DNA of 64,000 nt, taken from NCBI GenBank assembly GCA_007570785.1, contig ML660777.1:10744243-10808242 (forward strand), written 5' to 3'. The translations under genes were made by a program, and so were the position numbers. The notes under the pieces were generated by a model that saw nothing but the letters and a program-made list of their open reading frames with translations, was not told where the DNA came from and searched no databases. The stretch is from Antilocapra americana (lineage: Eukaryota; Chordata; Mammalia; Artiodactyla; Antilocapridae). Shown piece by piece: positions 44,958 through 56,248 of this stretch. Every line of letters begins with the position of its first letter. The first letter of the stretch is position 1.

Positions 44958-45275
44958 TGTATACGTGTCAATGCTGCTTTCTCAATTCGTCCTACCCTCA
45001 CCTTTCCCCACTGTGTTCACAAGTCCATTCTCTACTAGGTACATGGGTATCATTTTTCTAAATTCCATATATATGTGTTAATATACATTACTTGTTTTTC
45101 TCTAACTTACTTCATTCTGTATAAGAGGCTCTAGGTTCATCCACCTCACTACAACTGACTCATATTGGTTCCTTTTCATGGCTGAGTAATATTCCATTGT
45201 ATAAATGTGCCACAACTTCCTTATGCCTTCATCTGTCAATGGACATCTAGGTTGCTTCCATGTCCATCCTTTATT

Positions 45276-46079
45276 AAATGGATTTATATGACCATTCTTT
45301 ATTGGATCCTCCACCTGACTTTTGAGATTTTTGGACAATGAATCATAAGAAGCAACTGGGAATTCAGCAAAACACATTTGCTGGAAAAATAGTTAATGTA
45401 ATTTGAAATCACTATGAAAACAACTTATGGGCTTTTAAAAAAATTGTTCACCATGTTTAAGTTAATAAGTTGATTGTTTCTTTTTAAGAGAAGAAGAATG
45501 AGTAATAAAATGTATTTATTAAAGAAAAGCGAAGAGATTCTGTGATAATAATAATAATAGCCTGTAAAACAATCAGTTTATGCCTAAGAAATTATTGTTG
45601 TCTTCTACTTTTGGCAGCTTGACTATAACCAGAATCTGTTTTATGTCTGTGAAAGATTGAAAAATATTCTCATTTTTAGAAATTTTAACCTTGTGAGAAA
45701 TCATCACTCTTGTAAGATGGATTGAAATTGTTATAAAAAGACATAAATGTAACTATTCCTCCATAGAAAAATTGAAATATTGACAATAGTTTTCAACTTT
45801 AAAGAAGTGCAAAGGAAATAAAATGTCACATTTGATTACACTATTTTTATATCATTTATGTAGTTCTGTAGATCAGTTTTGCACTTTGATTTACTCATGA
45901 TAACAGCAAAATCTTTTTTTTTTTCAGATAGTTCTTCTTTGATGGAAGTGATACGTTAGTATATAATTTAAAAAAAAAACAATGAAAAGAGTTTCATGAT
46001 TGAAGAAAGACTTAGGAGCTTACATTTATCCAAATTATTGGCCCAGCATTTTGTACTTACTGGACTTCAGCTTTGACCT
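45276..46079. other. AT-rich single-copy stretch, no gene seen
   Basis: Contains a short AAT run (45545-45558) and A/T runs. No gene or named repeat. Confidence 0.45.
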
Positions 46080-46340
46080 GAACCAACCAGGACCTGTCTT
46101 CATGGATGTATGTCAGGAGGCAACTTTATTAATGATAGATTTTTCATTCCATTCCCTTCAGTGACCTGCCTACGGGGCACTTCCTGGTTAAATCACCAGC
46201 ATTCAAAGTGGAAAAGAGTTAATTACTGAGCAAGTGTAGTTTTCATACAACTAATCGATAACATTCAGGCCTCTCCAAATCCAGTTGGGACCTAAATGAT
46301 TAGATTTCACAATTCAGAGAATGACAGCTTTGGTACTAAA
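46080..46340. promoter_or_regulatory. Candidate conserved non-coding element
   Basis: Repeat-free, with AACTTTATTAATGATAG, GAGTTAATTACTGAG, AACTAATCGATAAC and AAATGATTAGATTTC homeodomain-like words clustered in about 200 bases. No frame. Function inferred only. Confidence 0.3.
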
Positions 46341-47294
46341 GTTGCTTAACGTTAAGAGATGCACCTGGTCATTGTATGTGATCTCTGATCCCTGAATAAA
46401 GGCCAGAGATTAAGAGAGGAATAGGGAGAGAATTAACTAGTAGGGGGGCCAAGGAAATGAATGATGGCCTGGCCTGCCAACAATCCAGAGTTAAAAGTGT
46501 TCTGGGCAGCATGAGTAAGACGAGGATTGAAATAATAAAGATAGAGAAAGGAAAAAGACCATCTGACTCAGGCAAGGTAAGACTGAAGGACCGTTTGCAT
46601 TTTTGCTAAATCAACATTCAGGGCACTGCTGCTCATGATAAGAAAAAAAATAGGCATAATTACTTGATAAGTCAGGCCAAAATTTTTCCTCTATGTTTCT
46701 AACACCATTTTATTTATTTTTACACTTATTGGAGTGATTCTGGCTATAAAACATGATCTTTATATTATTAAACATTTGGCAATTGGTTGCTCCTAACATC
46801 TTTGATATTAGTTTTCAAGCTAACCTTCCATTCTAGTCCATGTTTGTTGATGGCAAAATGCCTAGATGGCAGAGCAGAAATTCAGGCAATGGTCTCACTG
46901 TCTTTTTGTCACATGACTGACAATCTTACCTTCTTTATGCAACTTTAAGTGACACATGAACTTAAGCAATTTGTGATATGTGAAGTCTCCAAAAGTTCCA
47001 AGAAAATAAAGGGTCAGAATATAAAAATATGTTATCTTATTTTCCCATTTTGCTCTCTAATAAGGTGAGTCACAGCACTTGGAATATGATTAGTTAGGAA
47101 CTAAAGGTTCTACTAAGTGAAATCAAGCTGTTTTATTTTACTGTTTCATTTCAAATTTCACATAATTAGCTGATCAGACCTATATAGGTACCAAAACAAG
47201 CTTATACTTCTCAAAATATTTTTGAGCCAAGTGATGTTTAAGTGACTACCAAGATCACAGAAAAAGATAAAGAGCTAACAATCTGTCCCTTCAT
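46341..47294. other. Single-copy stretch, no gene seen
   Basis: No recognised repeat or coding evidence. Confidence 0.4.
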
Positions 47295-47305
47295 CTCTGT
47301 TTGGT

Positions 47306-47508
47306 GTTAGTCGTTCAGTCATGCCCGACTCTTTGCGACCCCATGGACTGCAGCCCACCAGGCTCCTCTGTCCATGAGATTTTCCAGGCAAGGATACCAG
47401 AGTGGTCGCCATTTCCTTCTCCAGGGGAATCTTCCCAACCCAGGGATCAAACCTGGGTCTCCTGCACTGCAGGCAGATTCTTTACCGACTGAGCTATAAG
47501 GGAAGCCC
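47306..47508 (-). mobile_element. Bov-tA SINE
   Basis: Complement of Bov-tA, from TAGTCGTTCAGTCATGCCCG to CCGACTGAGCTATAAGGGAAGCCC. Perfect target duplication CTCTGTTTGGT at 47295-47305 and 47509-47519. Confidence 0.97.
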
Positions 47509-47519
47509 CTCTGTTTGGT

Positions 47520-47989
47520 AACATGTTCTAAATTTCATCTTCAGAATTTATTTAATGACAAAATTAGCATTCATTTCAGATAAAAAGATATTGATTAAAT
47601 TATTAGGATTCTGTAAAAAGGACAGTTATTCAACTGAAATTTTTTTTTTTTTACTTATTGCAGTCAGTCCATAGTTACTCTTAATAAACTTGCAAAACTC
47701 ATCTAAAAGGTTTTAAAGGGACTTGTAATTCAGTATTCAGCTCTGATACTGATGAGTTCTTTCAAATAGCATAACTGAGTTCTTAGGACCTTGAATCTTC
47801 TGTCATCAGAAATGACAAGCCATTCTGCCACCTGGATGGCCTCCAACCATTGTTCTCTCGAATCATTGCCTGTGAGGGAGGATGAAGGAAGGAGATCAGA
47901 AAGCATCTGGAAAGCCAGAAAACTCACCTTATTAGAGAGCAAATGGGAATAGAAGATAAACTTGTTTTTATATTCTGGTCTTTATTCTC
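47520..47989. other. Single-copy stretch, no gene seen
   Basis: A T run at 47639-47652. No repeat family or gene recognised. Confidence 0.4.
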
Positions 47990-48520
47990 TTATAACTTTT
48001 GGAGACTTCACTGTTTCTGTCATTAGCAAATCTAAAGTTCTGGACCACGTTGTCAGCCTGGCACAACGGAAGTGAGGGTGAACGGCCAGCCACTGTCTAC
48101 ACAGTGGTGCTTGAGTTAATTGATAAACCTCTCCTTTTTATGATCAGTGCTCGCCTTCTGTCTACAGCCACACAGCCTATTACCCCTGTGAGGCCTTGAG
48201 ATGTCCTTGTGGAATTCTAGCAGATATTGAAAATTGTGGTGGCAAATTAGCAGGGGCCACAAACCAGAAGTGACAGCTCCGGTCCCCTGGTGGGGGGAAT
48301 GTAGCAATCCCTTGCCCATAGCAATTGGCCAGGCTTATCATATGGACTAATCACAACAGATCTGGGGAAATAATGGGCACCAGATGTTATCGCTTTGTAG
48401 GCTTGAGCTCTCCAGAGACTACAGCCATGATAGGAAAGCTCCCTGCAAACAGGAACATGATTCTGTTGCTTATTAATCAAACCAGGAGGCTGAGTGTGAT
48501 CATCTTCTCCTTTCTCAGCA
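47990..48520. promoter_or_regulatory. Candidate conserved non-coding block
   Basis: Unique, balanced composition, no transposon signatures. Contains TTGAGTTAATTGATAAACC, GCAATTGGCC, ACTAATCACAACAG and CTTATTAATCAAACC. Short frames on both strands lack domains. Interpretation is inference. Confidence 0.3.
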
Positions 48521-48932
48521 CCATGCTTTCTTTCTGCTGTGTTGATGAATAGGGAAAACATTTTCTGTGTGCATGTGTATGTGTGTGTAAGAGAGATGGG
48601 AATCTGGACGAGACAATCAGGAAACGTCTGTTACACCCAAGGACACACACAATTCAATTCATTATCTACAATATGTCCCAGAATTAAATTTCTTTCAATT
48701 ATATTCAGCTTTGAAAGTTCAGGAAGAATTTTTCTTAATTAGATATTTTATTTTTCTCTACTTTATGTGTATGTCAACTTTAAGAAGAGTCTATGTTTTT
48801 AACACATGTTAACAATGAGAAAAGGGGCTCAGTGATGAACCAAATTCTTATTTCTACTGGCCTTTCTGACAATGTGCCATGGATGTTCCCAGGGACCATA
48901 AATCTAGCTCATTTAGAACTGATGGGATTCAG
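48521..48932. other. Single-copy stretch, no gene seen
   Basis: Includes a short TG run (48566-48587). Nothing else recognised. Confidence 0.4.
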
Positions 48933-49395
48933 GACACGTTACCACGAGAAATGGTGCTTTGACATGTTGAGTATTTTAAGCTGAGAGTTTGAGAAACAGC
49001 AGAAACAGAATGGTCTTTCTGACCTTCTGCAGTCCCCCAACCTCACCCTGAAGCAGGTCATAAGACCCTCATGTGAAAGATGCCTTCCTTGGAGGAAAAG
49101 AACATCTTTATCACAAACATGGTCCAGCCCTGAGAAGAGTCCAAACAAGCAGGTCTTCTTAGTTTCCCCTAACTGCGGGAAAAACTTACTATGCTTACGC
49201 CGTACTCTCAACCTAATATATTTCTCCACAGCTCTCCACCCTTCGTCAAACTTAGCATAAGAACACTTGGGTTTAACTGTCTCTTAGGTTCTTCATTTCC
49301 TTGTGAAGGCTCCTATGTCACTTAAAACTTAGACTGAATAAATGTGGATGCTTTTCTCCTGTTACTCAGTTTTTTTTGAGTTGAATTTTCAGACC
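48933..49395 (+). mobile_element. LTR-like repeat, copy A (old retroviral-type solo LTR)
   Basis: Paralogous to 61137-61590 in the same orientation. Shared blocks are GACATGTTGAGTATTTTAAGCTGA, a GCAGGTCATAAGACCCTCATG-type block, a CTCCACAGCTCTCCACC-type block, a CTTCATTTCCTTGTGAAGGC-type block and TTGAATTTTCAGACCC. An AATAAA lies at 49336-49341, as expected for an LTR poly(A) signal. No internal retroviral genes are visible. An L1 interrupts or abuts its right end. The family is not named. Confidence 0.7.
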
Positions 49396-49795
49396 CAGCT
49401 AGAGTATAGTTCCCTATGTTATATGGTGTCTTTATTGGTATCTTGACTGATTATCTATTTTATATATAGTAATGTGTATATGTTAATCCCAAACTCCTAA
49501 TTTATCGCTCCCCTCTTTCCCCTTTGGTAACTCTGTTTGTGAGTCTATTTCTGTTTTTTAAGTAAGTTCATTTGTGTCATTTTTTAAAATTCCACATCTA
49601 AGCAATATCCTGTGATATTTGCCTTTCTCTCTCCATCTTTCTTAATATGATTATCTCTAGGTCCACCCATGTTGCTCCAAATGGCATTATTTCACTCTTT
49701 TTTTTGGTTGAGTAATATTCCATTGTATATATGTACTACATTTTCTTTATCCATTCACTTGTTGATGGACATTTATGTTGCTTGCATGTCTGGGG
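49396..49795 (-). mobile_element. L1 3' UTR/ORF2 fragment
   Basis: Complement-sense L1: GAGTATAGTTCCCTATGTTATA, ATTTTATATATAGTAATGTGTATATGTTAATCCCAAACTCC, and GGTTGAGTAATATTCCATTGTATATATG, the reverse of the MEYYSA region, up to GTTGATGGACATTTATGTTGC. Confidence 0.88.
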
Positions 49796-49796
49796 T

Positions 49797-50036
49797 AGAA
49801 GCTCCAATACTTTGGCCATCTGATGCAAAGAGTTGACTTATTGGAAAAAAACATGATGCTGGGAATGATTGAAGGCAAAAGGAGAAGCAGGCAACAGATG
49901 GTTAGATAGCATCACTGACTCAATGGAAATGCATTTGAGCAAACTCCCAGAGCTAGTGGAAAAAAGGCCTGGTGTGCTGTGGTCCATGCAGTCACAAATA
50001 GTCGGACATGACTTAGCGACTGAACAGCACAACAGA
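49797..50036 (+). mobile_element. BovB 3'-end fragment inserted in L1
   Basis: AGCTCCAATACTTTGGCCATCTGATGCAAAGAGTTGAC through GACTTAGCGACTGAACAGCACAAC is the last about 240 bases of BovB. L1-like complement sequence resumes after it (50036-50090, ATCAGTGATGTTGAACATTTTTCCATG), so the insertion or a deletion lies inside an L1. Confidence 0.9.
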
Positions 50037-50090
50037 TAATCAGTGATGTTGAACATTTTTCCATGTACCTTTTGGTCATCTGAAGAGTGA
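50037..50090 (-). mobile_element. L1 ORF2 remnant to the right of the BovB
   Basis: GTGATGTTGAACATTTTTCCATGTACCTTTTGGTCATCTG matches the complement of the L1 ORF2 segment encoding HMKRCS. About 1 kb of L1 is missing relative to the left flank. Confidence 0.75.
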
Positions 50091-51839
50091 CTTCTGAGGG
50101 CCCATTCTAGAATTTTGGGGGGGCATATAAAACTAGAACGCTGAGTTCCTCCTTATTCATATCACATTCTTTCTGTGTCCTCTCTCCTAATCTCCCGCCA
50201 ATAGGAAAGCGCTTCAAAATTAGCCCTCAAGGGCCCCAAAAGTCTCTCTTATGTTGTCAATCTCTTCCTTATTTGAAGGCCTAATTAGGCAATGACTTTC
50301 CACCTTGGGTATTCTGTGTTTCTTTCAGAACTTCTCAGTGGCTTACTAGAGTAAGCTGGGAAGATAAATCCCTATGATTCAATGCAAGAGCAGATGCTAA
50401 TGCTTAGACAAAAGAACAGGTCCTTGGGTATCGGTGAAGACACAGCCAGTTGGTAACATTTTTTCAGTTATCCTAAAAACACTGCCCAAGTCCTATGCTG
50501 TGTAGAGCAACCATTCTAATAATCACCAAGTTCAAAGATACGGAACTGGTTCTCACATAAGCTTTGTCACATGTAACTCCATTTACTTCTCAGTAACTTA
50601 AAGCTAGAAAGAAGTTATAGATATTTACAATCAATATGTCTGATCTGTAAGTATTTGCAGTCAAGGTTATTTAAAGATAATAAAGATGTATTGATATGGA
50701 CCTCACAAAATCAGAGTTTCTGATTATTTGACAGATGCCTAAGATAAGGTTTAACCTGATATTTTCTCTAAAAGGAATGTTTACCACGTGCATGACTACC
50801 ATAAGCAAAACTCAAGAGAGCAGTTTCTAGTTGACTGTGAAAGTAAACCATTCTCAAGCAACTTTAGCAGAAATGCTCATTTATGTACATAAATTGATGT
50901 GGCACAATCAGCTTTTATCTGTTGCTAACTCATTAAAGTCTAGTCAATAAAATAGTCTCCTAGAAGCTACCACCAGAGAAGATTCTATTTCTCTTGCTGT
51001 GTATACTTAAAAGTTAATAGAGTTTCACTTCTTTAGAAGGGCTTGATAATTCAGACTCTTCCCTAGTTAGCCCACATTGAGGCTTGCAGCTCCACACGCA
51101 GTTTTCCCATCTGAACATATCGGGGCAGGTCAGTGCAAGTTGCACCCCATAATTCACATCCTCTAGTGAGCTGATCCATCCCAAGAGGCTTCCCCCTATC
51201 AAGTTCCTAGGTAGACAACAGAAAACACAATCCTGGGTACTTCATTCTTCCCTTACTCAGCTCCCAAGGTAGTTTTAAGTTTGAAAAATCCTTTCTTGGT
51301 TTTTTCTTCTCCTTTTAGTCTACACATTTCCTGAGTTGTATTTCTCGAGACACATTTGCCCTGAAACCTTTGCCAAAACGATGATGAAATATGAAACAGA
51401 AATCAAGGAAGAAACAATCTCATCTGAGAGAGGGAGATGGTGAGAGAGATTAAGGGATGAGGAACAAATAGAAGGCCAAGCCAAGGGTGGTGGAGAAGGA
51501 AGGGAAGGACTGAGGTTTGAGGGAGGGAAGGAGGAAAAATGCATCAGAGAGGTAGAGAGGATTCAGTTGAGATGGAGGGAAGAAGAAGAGGTAATGAATG
51601 CATACACTTGCACAAAGCTGGATGGATTGGGGTGAGAAGAGACTAAGTAGAAGAAAAATAAAGGAGGAAAATATCAATGAGCTCCTATCAACCTCTGACT
51701 GGGCTGGGTCCATCTTTTTTACATGTCCTGAAAGTTCCTTGCTTTTTTTCAGCAGAGTCATTATCAGTTGTATGGCTTCCCTCTGTCTTTATCCCTACAG
51801 TTCTAAAGTCAGAAAAGAAAATTAACTTCACATTAGCAA
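50091..51839. other. Single-copy stretch with purine-rich patch, no gene seen
   Basis: 51420-51700 is purine-rich (GGGAGATGG, GGAAGGGAAGG and similar), which gives Ser/Pro/Leu-rich frames on the minus strand; these are not genes. The rest has no recognised repeat. Confidence 0.45.
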
Positions 51840-52375
51840 CTCATTAAATGCCTCCATACTTGTAGCTGAATCAGGGCTGGATCTGAATGCATTGTCTTTA
51901 CGTATCTGAATGCCTACTTGGAGGCATTATTAGCCAGGGCATCTAGGCTGGGAGCCCTTCTGTCATGCATATGGGTATGTGGGTGGGGCGGGACGCTGTC
52001 AGAGTCATCCATCTTCCTCCATCAATGTCACCACCACCTGCAGGGACCCAGCCAATGGTCAGTCAGTCACTCAGGCCTGACAGCTGGCCATCAATCCCCA
52101 GTGGGGGCTATGCTCAGGGCTTCCAAGATATTAGCTACTGGCTCTTTTTTGCTAAGACCAATAAGTTCTTGGAAGCATTCCACCTTCAGAAATATATTAA
52201 AGATACTAGTGATGTTGCTCACCTACCTAACAACTGGTCACTGTCAGGCCAATCAAAGGGGACATTTGCTCAGTAGTCACTTAAAATTATGGAAGATCAT
52301 CTTTAAAAATGGAAACTGGACAGTTCAAGCAAACATAGCAGGGGCTTTTACGCATGGCAAAAACATACATTAGGG
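51840..52375. promoter_or_regulatory. Candidate conserved non-coding block
   Basis: Repeat-free sequence with CACCACCTGCAGG, CCTGACAGCTGGCCATCAATC and GCCAATCAAAGGGGACATTTG (TCF/LEF-like) words. Frames 51918-52373 and 51965-52276 plus overlap in different phases and show no domain, so they are probably chance. Inference only. Confidence 0.3.
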
Positions 52376-52504
52376 TTTTTTATTTTTTAATGTGCGTTTA
52401 TGACACATTGATATCAAGCAAAGCCAAGCAACTAGCTGCCTAATCAGATGAAGTATTCATGAGTGAAACCTTTCTCATTGTCATAAACTGTCTCTGAATA
52501 CTTT

Positions 52505-52665
52505 AAAATTCATACCTCCTTTTTCAAAATGAGGGCTATCAAGTATACATCAATATGAAATAAAATTTACAGTCTTAAGTATATAGTTTCAGGAATTTTT
52601 GCATATGTACAAGTGACTATAACCATCCCTAGATCTCAATATGGATTATATAATTCTTCCCCAAT
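52505..52665 (-). mobile_element. Old L1 3'-UTR fragment
   Basis: AATATGAAATAAAATTTACAGTCTTAAGTATATAGTTTCAGGAATTTTTGCATATGTACAAGTGACTATAACCATCCC is the complement of an L1M-type 3' UTR (gaaattcacc...gtgtacaattcagt...accatcacc). Confidence 0.55.
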
Positions 52666-52829
52666 CACATATCTTATAACATTTCATATTACAGTGACTT
52701 ATGAATATTGTATCTCCTTTATTTACAATAAAGGTGGCTTATGGAAAAACATGTATTTGGTCATTCAGATGCTCAGATATGTTTCTCATATATATTTGGT
52801 CCTCATCCACAGTTTCTGGCTCATAGCTC

Positions 52830-53580
52830 CTCAAACCCTTGGAATTTCCTAAGCAATAACAGCAAAGTATGTGGTCTCATGTCCTCAGTTCCTGAAAACA
52901 CTTCAGAGAAGATAACTACTGGGTGGGAACTGCTTGCCAGAAGAATCAACCAAGTTGGAGTTTTCAGTCCAACCCCCTGATTTCCAGGAAGGGGAGAGGG
53001 GCTGGAGGTTGAATCAACTGCCAGTGGCCAATGATTTAGTTAGTCACGACTACTTAATAAAGCTTCCTTGAAAAACCCAAAATGCAGCTTTTTGTCCTTT
53101 TTTGGATAGTTCCCACATTGCAGAACCAGAAGGCTTCTGAGTGCCTCCATGCCAAGCCCTAAGTTACAAGAAGACAGAAGTTCCTTTTTGGGGGAGCTTG
53201 CCCCATGTAGCTCTTCATTTGGTTGTATTTTGCAATATCCTTTTATAATAAATAGATAATCTAGTGAGTAAATGAGTTTTCTCAAGTTCTATGAGTCATT
53301 CTAGCAAGTTAATTATGCCTGTGGAGGGGGTTGTGGGACCCTCTGATTTGTAATCTGTGGGTCAAAAGCACAGGTAACATCCAGAGCTTATGATTGGCAT
53401 CTGGAATGGGGGGTGGGGTGGTTTTGCAGGACTGAGTCCTTTGCGTGGAATCTGGTTCTAGCTCTAGGTAGATAGGGTCAGAATTTAGTTGGATTGGTAG
53501 AAACCTTACTGGCTTCCAACAATTGCTTGTGGGTGTGGGGAAGCCTCCACATACATAGGTTGGAATTGGGTCCAGGAAAC
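52830..53580 (+). mobile_element. Ancient LTR-like repeat
   Basis: A long run of recurrent mammalian-repeat text: GGTCTCATGTCCTCAGTTCCTGA, AACTGCTTGCCAGAAGAATCAACCAAGTTGGAGTTTTCAGTCC, CAATGATTTAGTTAGTCACGACTA, TATCCTTTTATAATAAATAGATAATCTAGTGAGTAAATGAGTTTTC, and GGGTTGTGGGACCCTCTGATTTGTAATC. It includes an AATAAA-type signal (53246-53251) and reads like one nearly complete old LTR. I do not name its family. Confidence 0.65.
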
Positions 53581-54201
53581 CTCTTTAGGCAGGAAACAAT
53601 TAGAAATAGGGTCTTCGACTTTTCATGCTTGCAGTTCTCACAGTGCCTGGCTTAATATTTTGCCTGTAGTAAGTGCTTCATTTTTCTTTTTAATTAAAGA
53701 TTCCTAAGTAATTTTTCCCAAGTAATTCTGAAGTCAGAATAGGTCTTAAAATCTCATATACTTAGTAAAGGCTTTAACAAACATGAGATCAAAGAGAGAA
53801 GAAAGTACAAGAGAATGAAATGGAAAAGAAACTCACTCACCTCTCAACTGCTAACACTGAAGTTCATTCAACAAATATTTTTAAACAAGTGCTGTGTGCT
53901 AGGTACCAGGTTCTACACTGGAACACACCTCTGCCTTTGCTTACATTGTGATGCAGAAATGACTGTCCAGTCAGAGAGAAAGAAGTATAAGGGTTTATGT
54001 GAGAGATTTTTATGAGAGAAAAAGACCCTAGACATATTTGAATTGTTTTATCAACATGTAAATAGATCTTTTATTCTATAGAGAGATCAGAGAAAATGAA
54101 CTACTAGCCCAACTCTAAATGGAAAGCAAAAGTAGAAAGTCTGTGTATTTATTTTAATTCACTATGTGAACATTGGGGACGAGGCATACGGAAACTTAGT
54201 G
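53581..54201. other. Mostly unrecognised; short ancient repeat at 53865-53985
   Basis: TTCATTCAACAAATATTTTTAAACAAGTGCTGTGTGCTAGGTACCAGGTTCTACACTGG is the start of an old mammal-wide repeat of the type also seen at 14700. No gene. Confidence 0.5.
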
Positions 54202-54212
54202 CTGGGATGGAG

Positions 54213-54435
54213 TACATCCATACTAAATCGCTTCAGCTGTGTCTGACTCTTTGTAATCCTAAGGACTGTAGCCCATCAGGCTCCTCTGTCCACGGGATTT
54301 TCCAGGCAAGAATACTGGGGTGGGTTGCCATGCCCTCCTCCAGGGAATCGTCCTGACCCAGGGATAGAATCCATGTCTCCAGCGGCTTCTGAATTGCAGG
54401 CAGATTCTTTACTGCTGAGTGACCTGGGAAGCCCT
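54213..54435 (-). mobile_element. Bov-tA SINE
   Basis: Complement of Bov-tA, from TAAATCGCTTCAGCTGTGTC to TGAGTGACCTGGGAAGCCC. Target duplication CTGGGA[T/A]GGAG at 54202-54212 and 54436-54446 with one mismatch. Confidence 0.96.
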
Positions 54436-54446
54436 CTGGGAAGGAG

Positions 54447-55611
54447 ACTTAATATTAAATTTAAAACAATTGCCAGTATCATGGTGAATAGGGATCATGG
54501 TATGCAAGAGGGGTACTCAGCTGACTGCTAACATGTCTATTAATAGATATTTAGGAGAGCTCTACATTTCTCCAACAGGATCAAATGCCTTTCTCCACAG
54601 ACCTCTGATTTTACTTTTTTTCTGCCTTGGTCTTAGCTCCTTAAATCTGTTTTTGACTGTCATGTTCCTCATGAAGAACCATACCTGCCCTATTTTTTAA
54701 GTCAGTCCTGGAAGATTTTTAAACATATCTAACAGCCTTCACCCCAGAGTCCACAGGAGTCTGAACTAAGTTATACTCACTTGACCCAATATAATTGGTC
54801 TCCCTAACTCTGAGACTCCTTCAGCACCAACTAGGCAAAGTCAGTTTCACAGACGTGAGGCTTAGGGCCCAACTGTTTTCAAGTTTCATCACTTTCAGTT
54901 CCTGGGTTGGTCCAACCCTCATGCCTGGGCTTCTCTATGAGGACTCCATAGTGGCCTGGTCAGCCTCTCTGTAGGTTCCTAAGCACACTACTTTGAACCC
55001 CAGCATGCCTGGATGAGATCAAATTCTGACTTTCACCTTTCCTGTATCAGCACCCTGCCTTCTTGTTGAAGCTGGGCTGCATCCTGGCAGAAATGTCAGA
55101 GTGACTCAGCATGAGAATGTCTCCTCCATCTTACTGTTGCTCTGCTAGGCCTGACCAGGCAATTGGACCATCTGGTAGTAACTAAATCATGTCTACCAAC
55201 TTTACCTTGACATACCCAGTTATTCTTTCCAGGACCAGGCTCTGACCTATTTCACAGTGAACACATTTACATCTGCTCCCTGGCCTTAAGATTGCCAAAG
55301 TCCCAGCCTACCTGAGGTTGAGTACACCAAATCTTGAAACACCCCACACGTTTTGATGATTTAGTCATGGAACCCAGGACAGAAGGAATAAAATCAGGGG
55401 AGTCACTGTGCCCAGACCCTTGTCTTCAAGATGCAGTATTCTTAAATTGTCCCAGATGAGAGGTATTAATTATTTGGAAAGCTATACAAATTTCAAGGTT
55501 TATACAAAAAAAGTAGATATTGGTTTAAAAAAAAAAAGAAAGAGAGCAGATATGAGTGCAAAAAAACATTGTTTTTGTGGTGGGTCTGAGTAATGTGTGA
55601 CATTTTAAACC
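54447..55611. other. Single-copy or unrecognised stretch, no gene seen
   Basis: About 1.2 kb of moderately GC-rich sequence, CpG-poor, without frames of note. It may be an old element I do not recognise. Confidence 0.4.
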
Positions 55612-55621
55612 TGTTGACTTT

Positions 55622-55790
55622 TTTTAAAAGTCTTTATTGAATTTGTTACAATATTTTTTCTGTTTTCCGTTTTGGTTTCTTTTGGTTGCCATGCATGCAG
55701 GATCTTAGCCCCCCAGCCAGGGATCAAACCTGCATCCTCTGGATTGGAAGGCAAAGTATTAACCACTGGGCAGCCAGGGAAGTCCCCATG
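55622..55790 (-). mobile_element. CHR-type tRNA SINE
   Basis: Complement of CHR: TTATTGAATTTGTTACAATATTTTTTCTG...GGTTTCTTTTGG, then GATCTTAGCCCCCCAGCCAGGGATCAAACC and ACCACTGGGCAGCCAGGGAAGTCCC. Target duplication TGTTG[A/G]CTTT at 55612-55621 and 55791-55800 with one mismatch. Confidence 0.93.
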
Positions 55791-55800
55791 TGTTGGCTTT

Positions 55801-56234
55801 AACCAAACTTTCCTCTAGCATTTTGGGTTTAATTTTGTGATCATTTTGATTTTATTCCAACCATCATATAGACTGAATTAAGCAGACTGAAAGGAGAAAT
55901 CACTCAGAAAAATCTCAGAATTGAAAGGAAACCCCTGTCATGAATTTACAACAGGAAGCAGGGCCTTCAGAGTTTGATTCAGCCCCTCTAGTGATGAGCA
56001 GTTAACTGACTCACAAATTCAAGCTGCATAAAGATCTAATTTTAAGTATTTTTTTCTACCACTAACTGAAATAAACTCCGCTGTCTCCTTCATGTATTAA
56101 GAAAGAATAGCAAATGTATTGAATGCTGATAGTTCAAACATTCTGCTAGATTAGACTTTATGGCAAAAAGAGATATGATCTTCTATCTTAAATTGTTCAC
56201 AGTTGTTAGGCCTTCTGTAGCAGATATTCTTTTA
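55801..56234. other. Single-copy stretch, no gene seen
   Basis: No recognised repeat or coding evidence. Confidence 0.4.
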
Positions 56235-56248
56235 AAAGAATATTTGCA

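Larger units (their letters stand above)
44570..45275 (-). mobile_element. L1 3' end with ORF2 C-terminus, interrupted by SINE
   Basis: Complement-sense L1. It runs T-rich tail, 3' UTR (CAACAATGTGAATCAGTCATA, TAGGTCATTACAGAGTGCCAGG, TACATGGGTATCATTTTTCTAAATTCC), then the ORF2 end. The minus frame 45377-45102 contains [53 protein letters not shown]. It is 5'-truncated at about 45275. A (TA)n and a Bov-A unit sit inside it. Confidence 0.92.

Noticed and set aside
51320..51761. Hydrophobic Ser/Pro/Leu-rich minus-strand frames
   Set aside because: They arise from the purine-rich patch and overlap in different phases.
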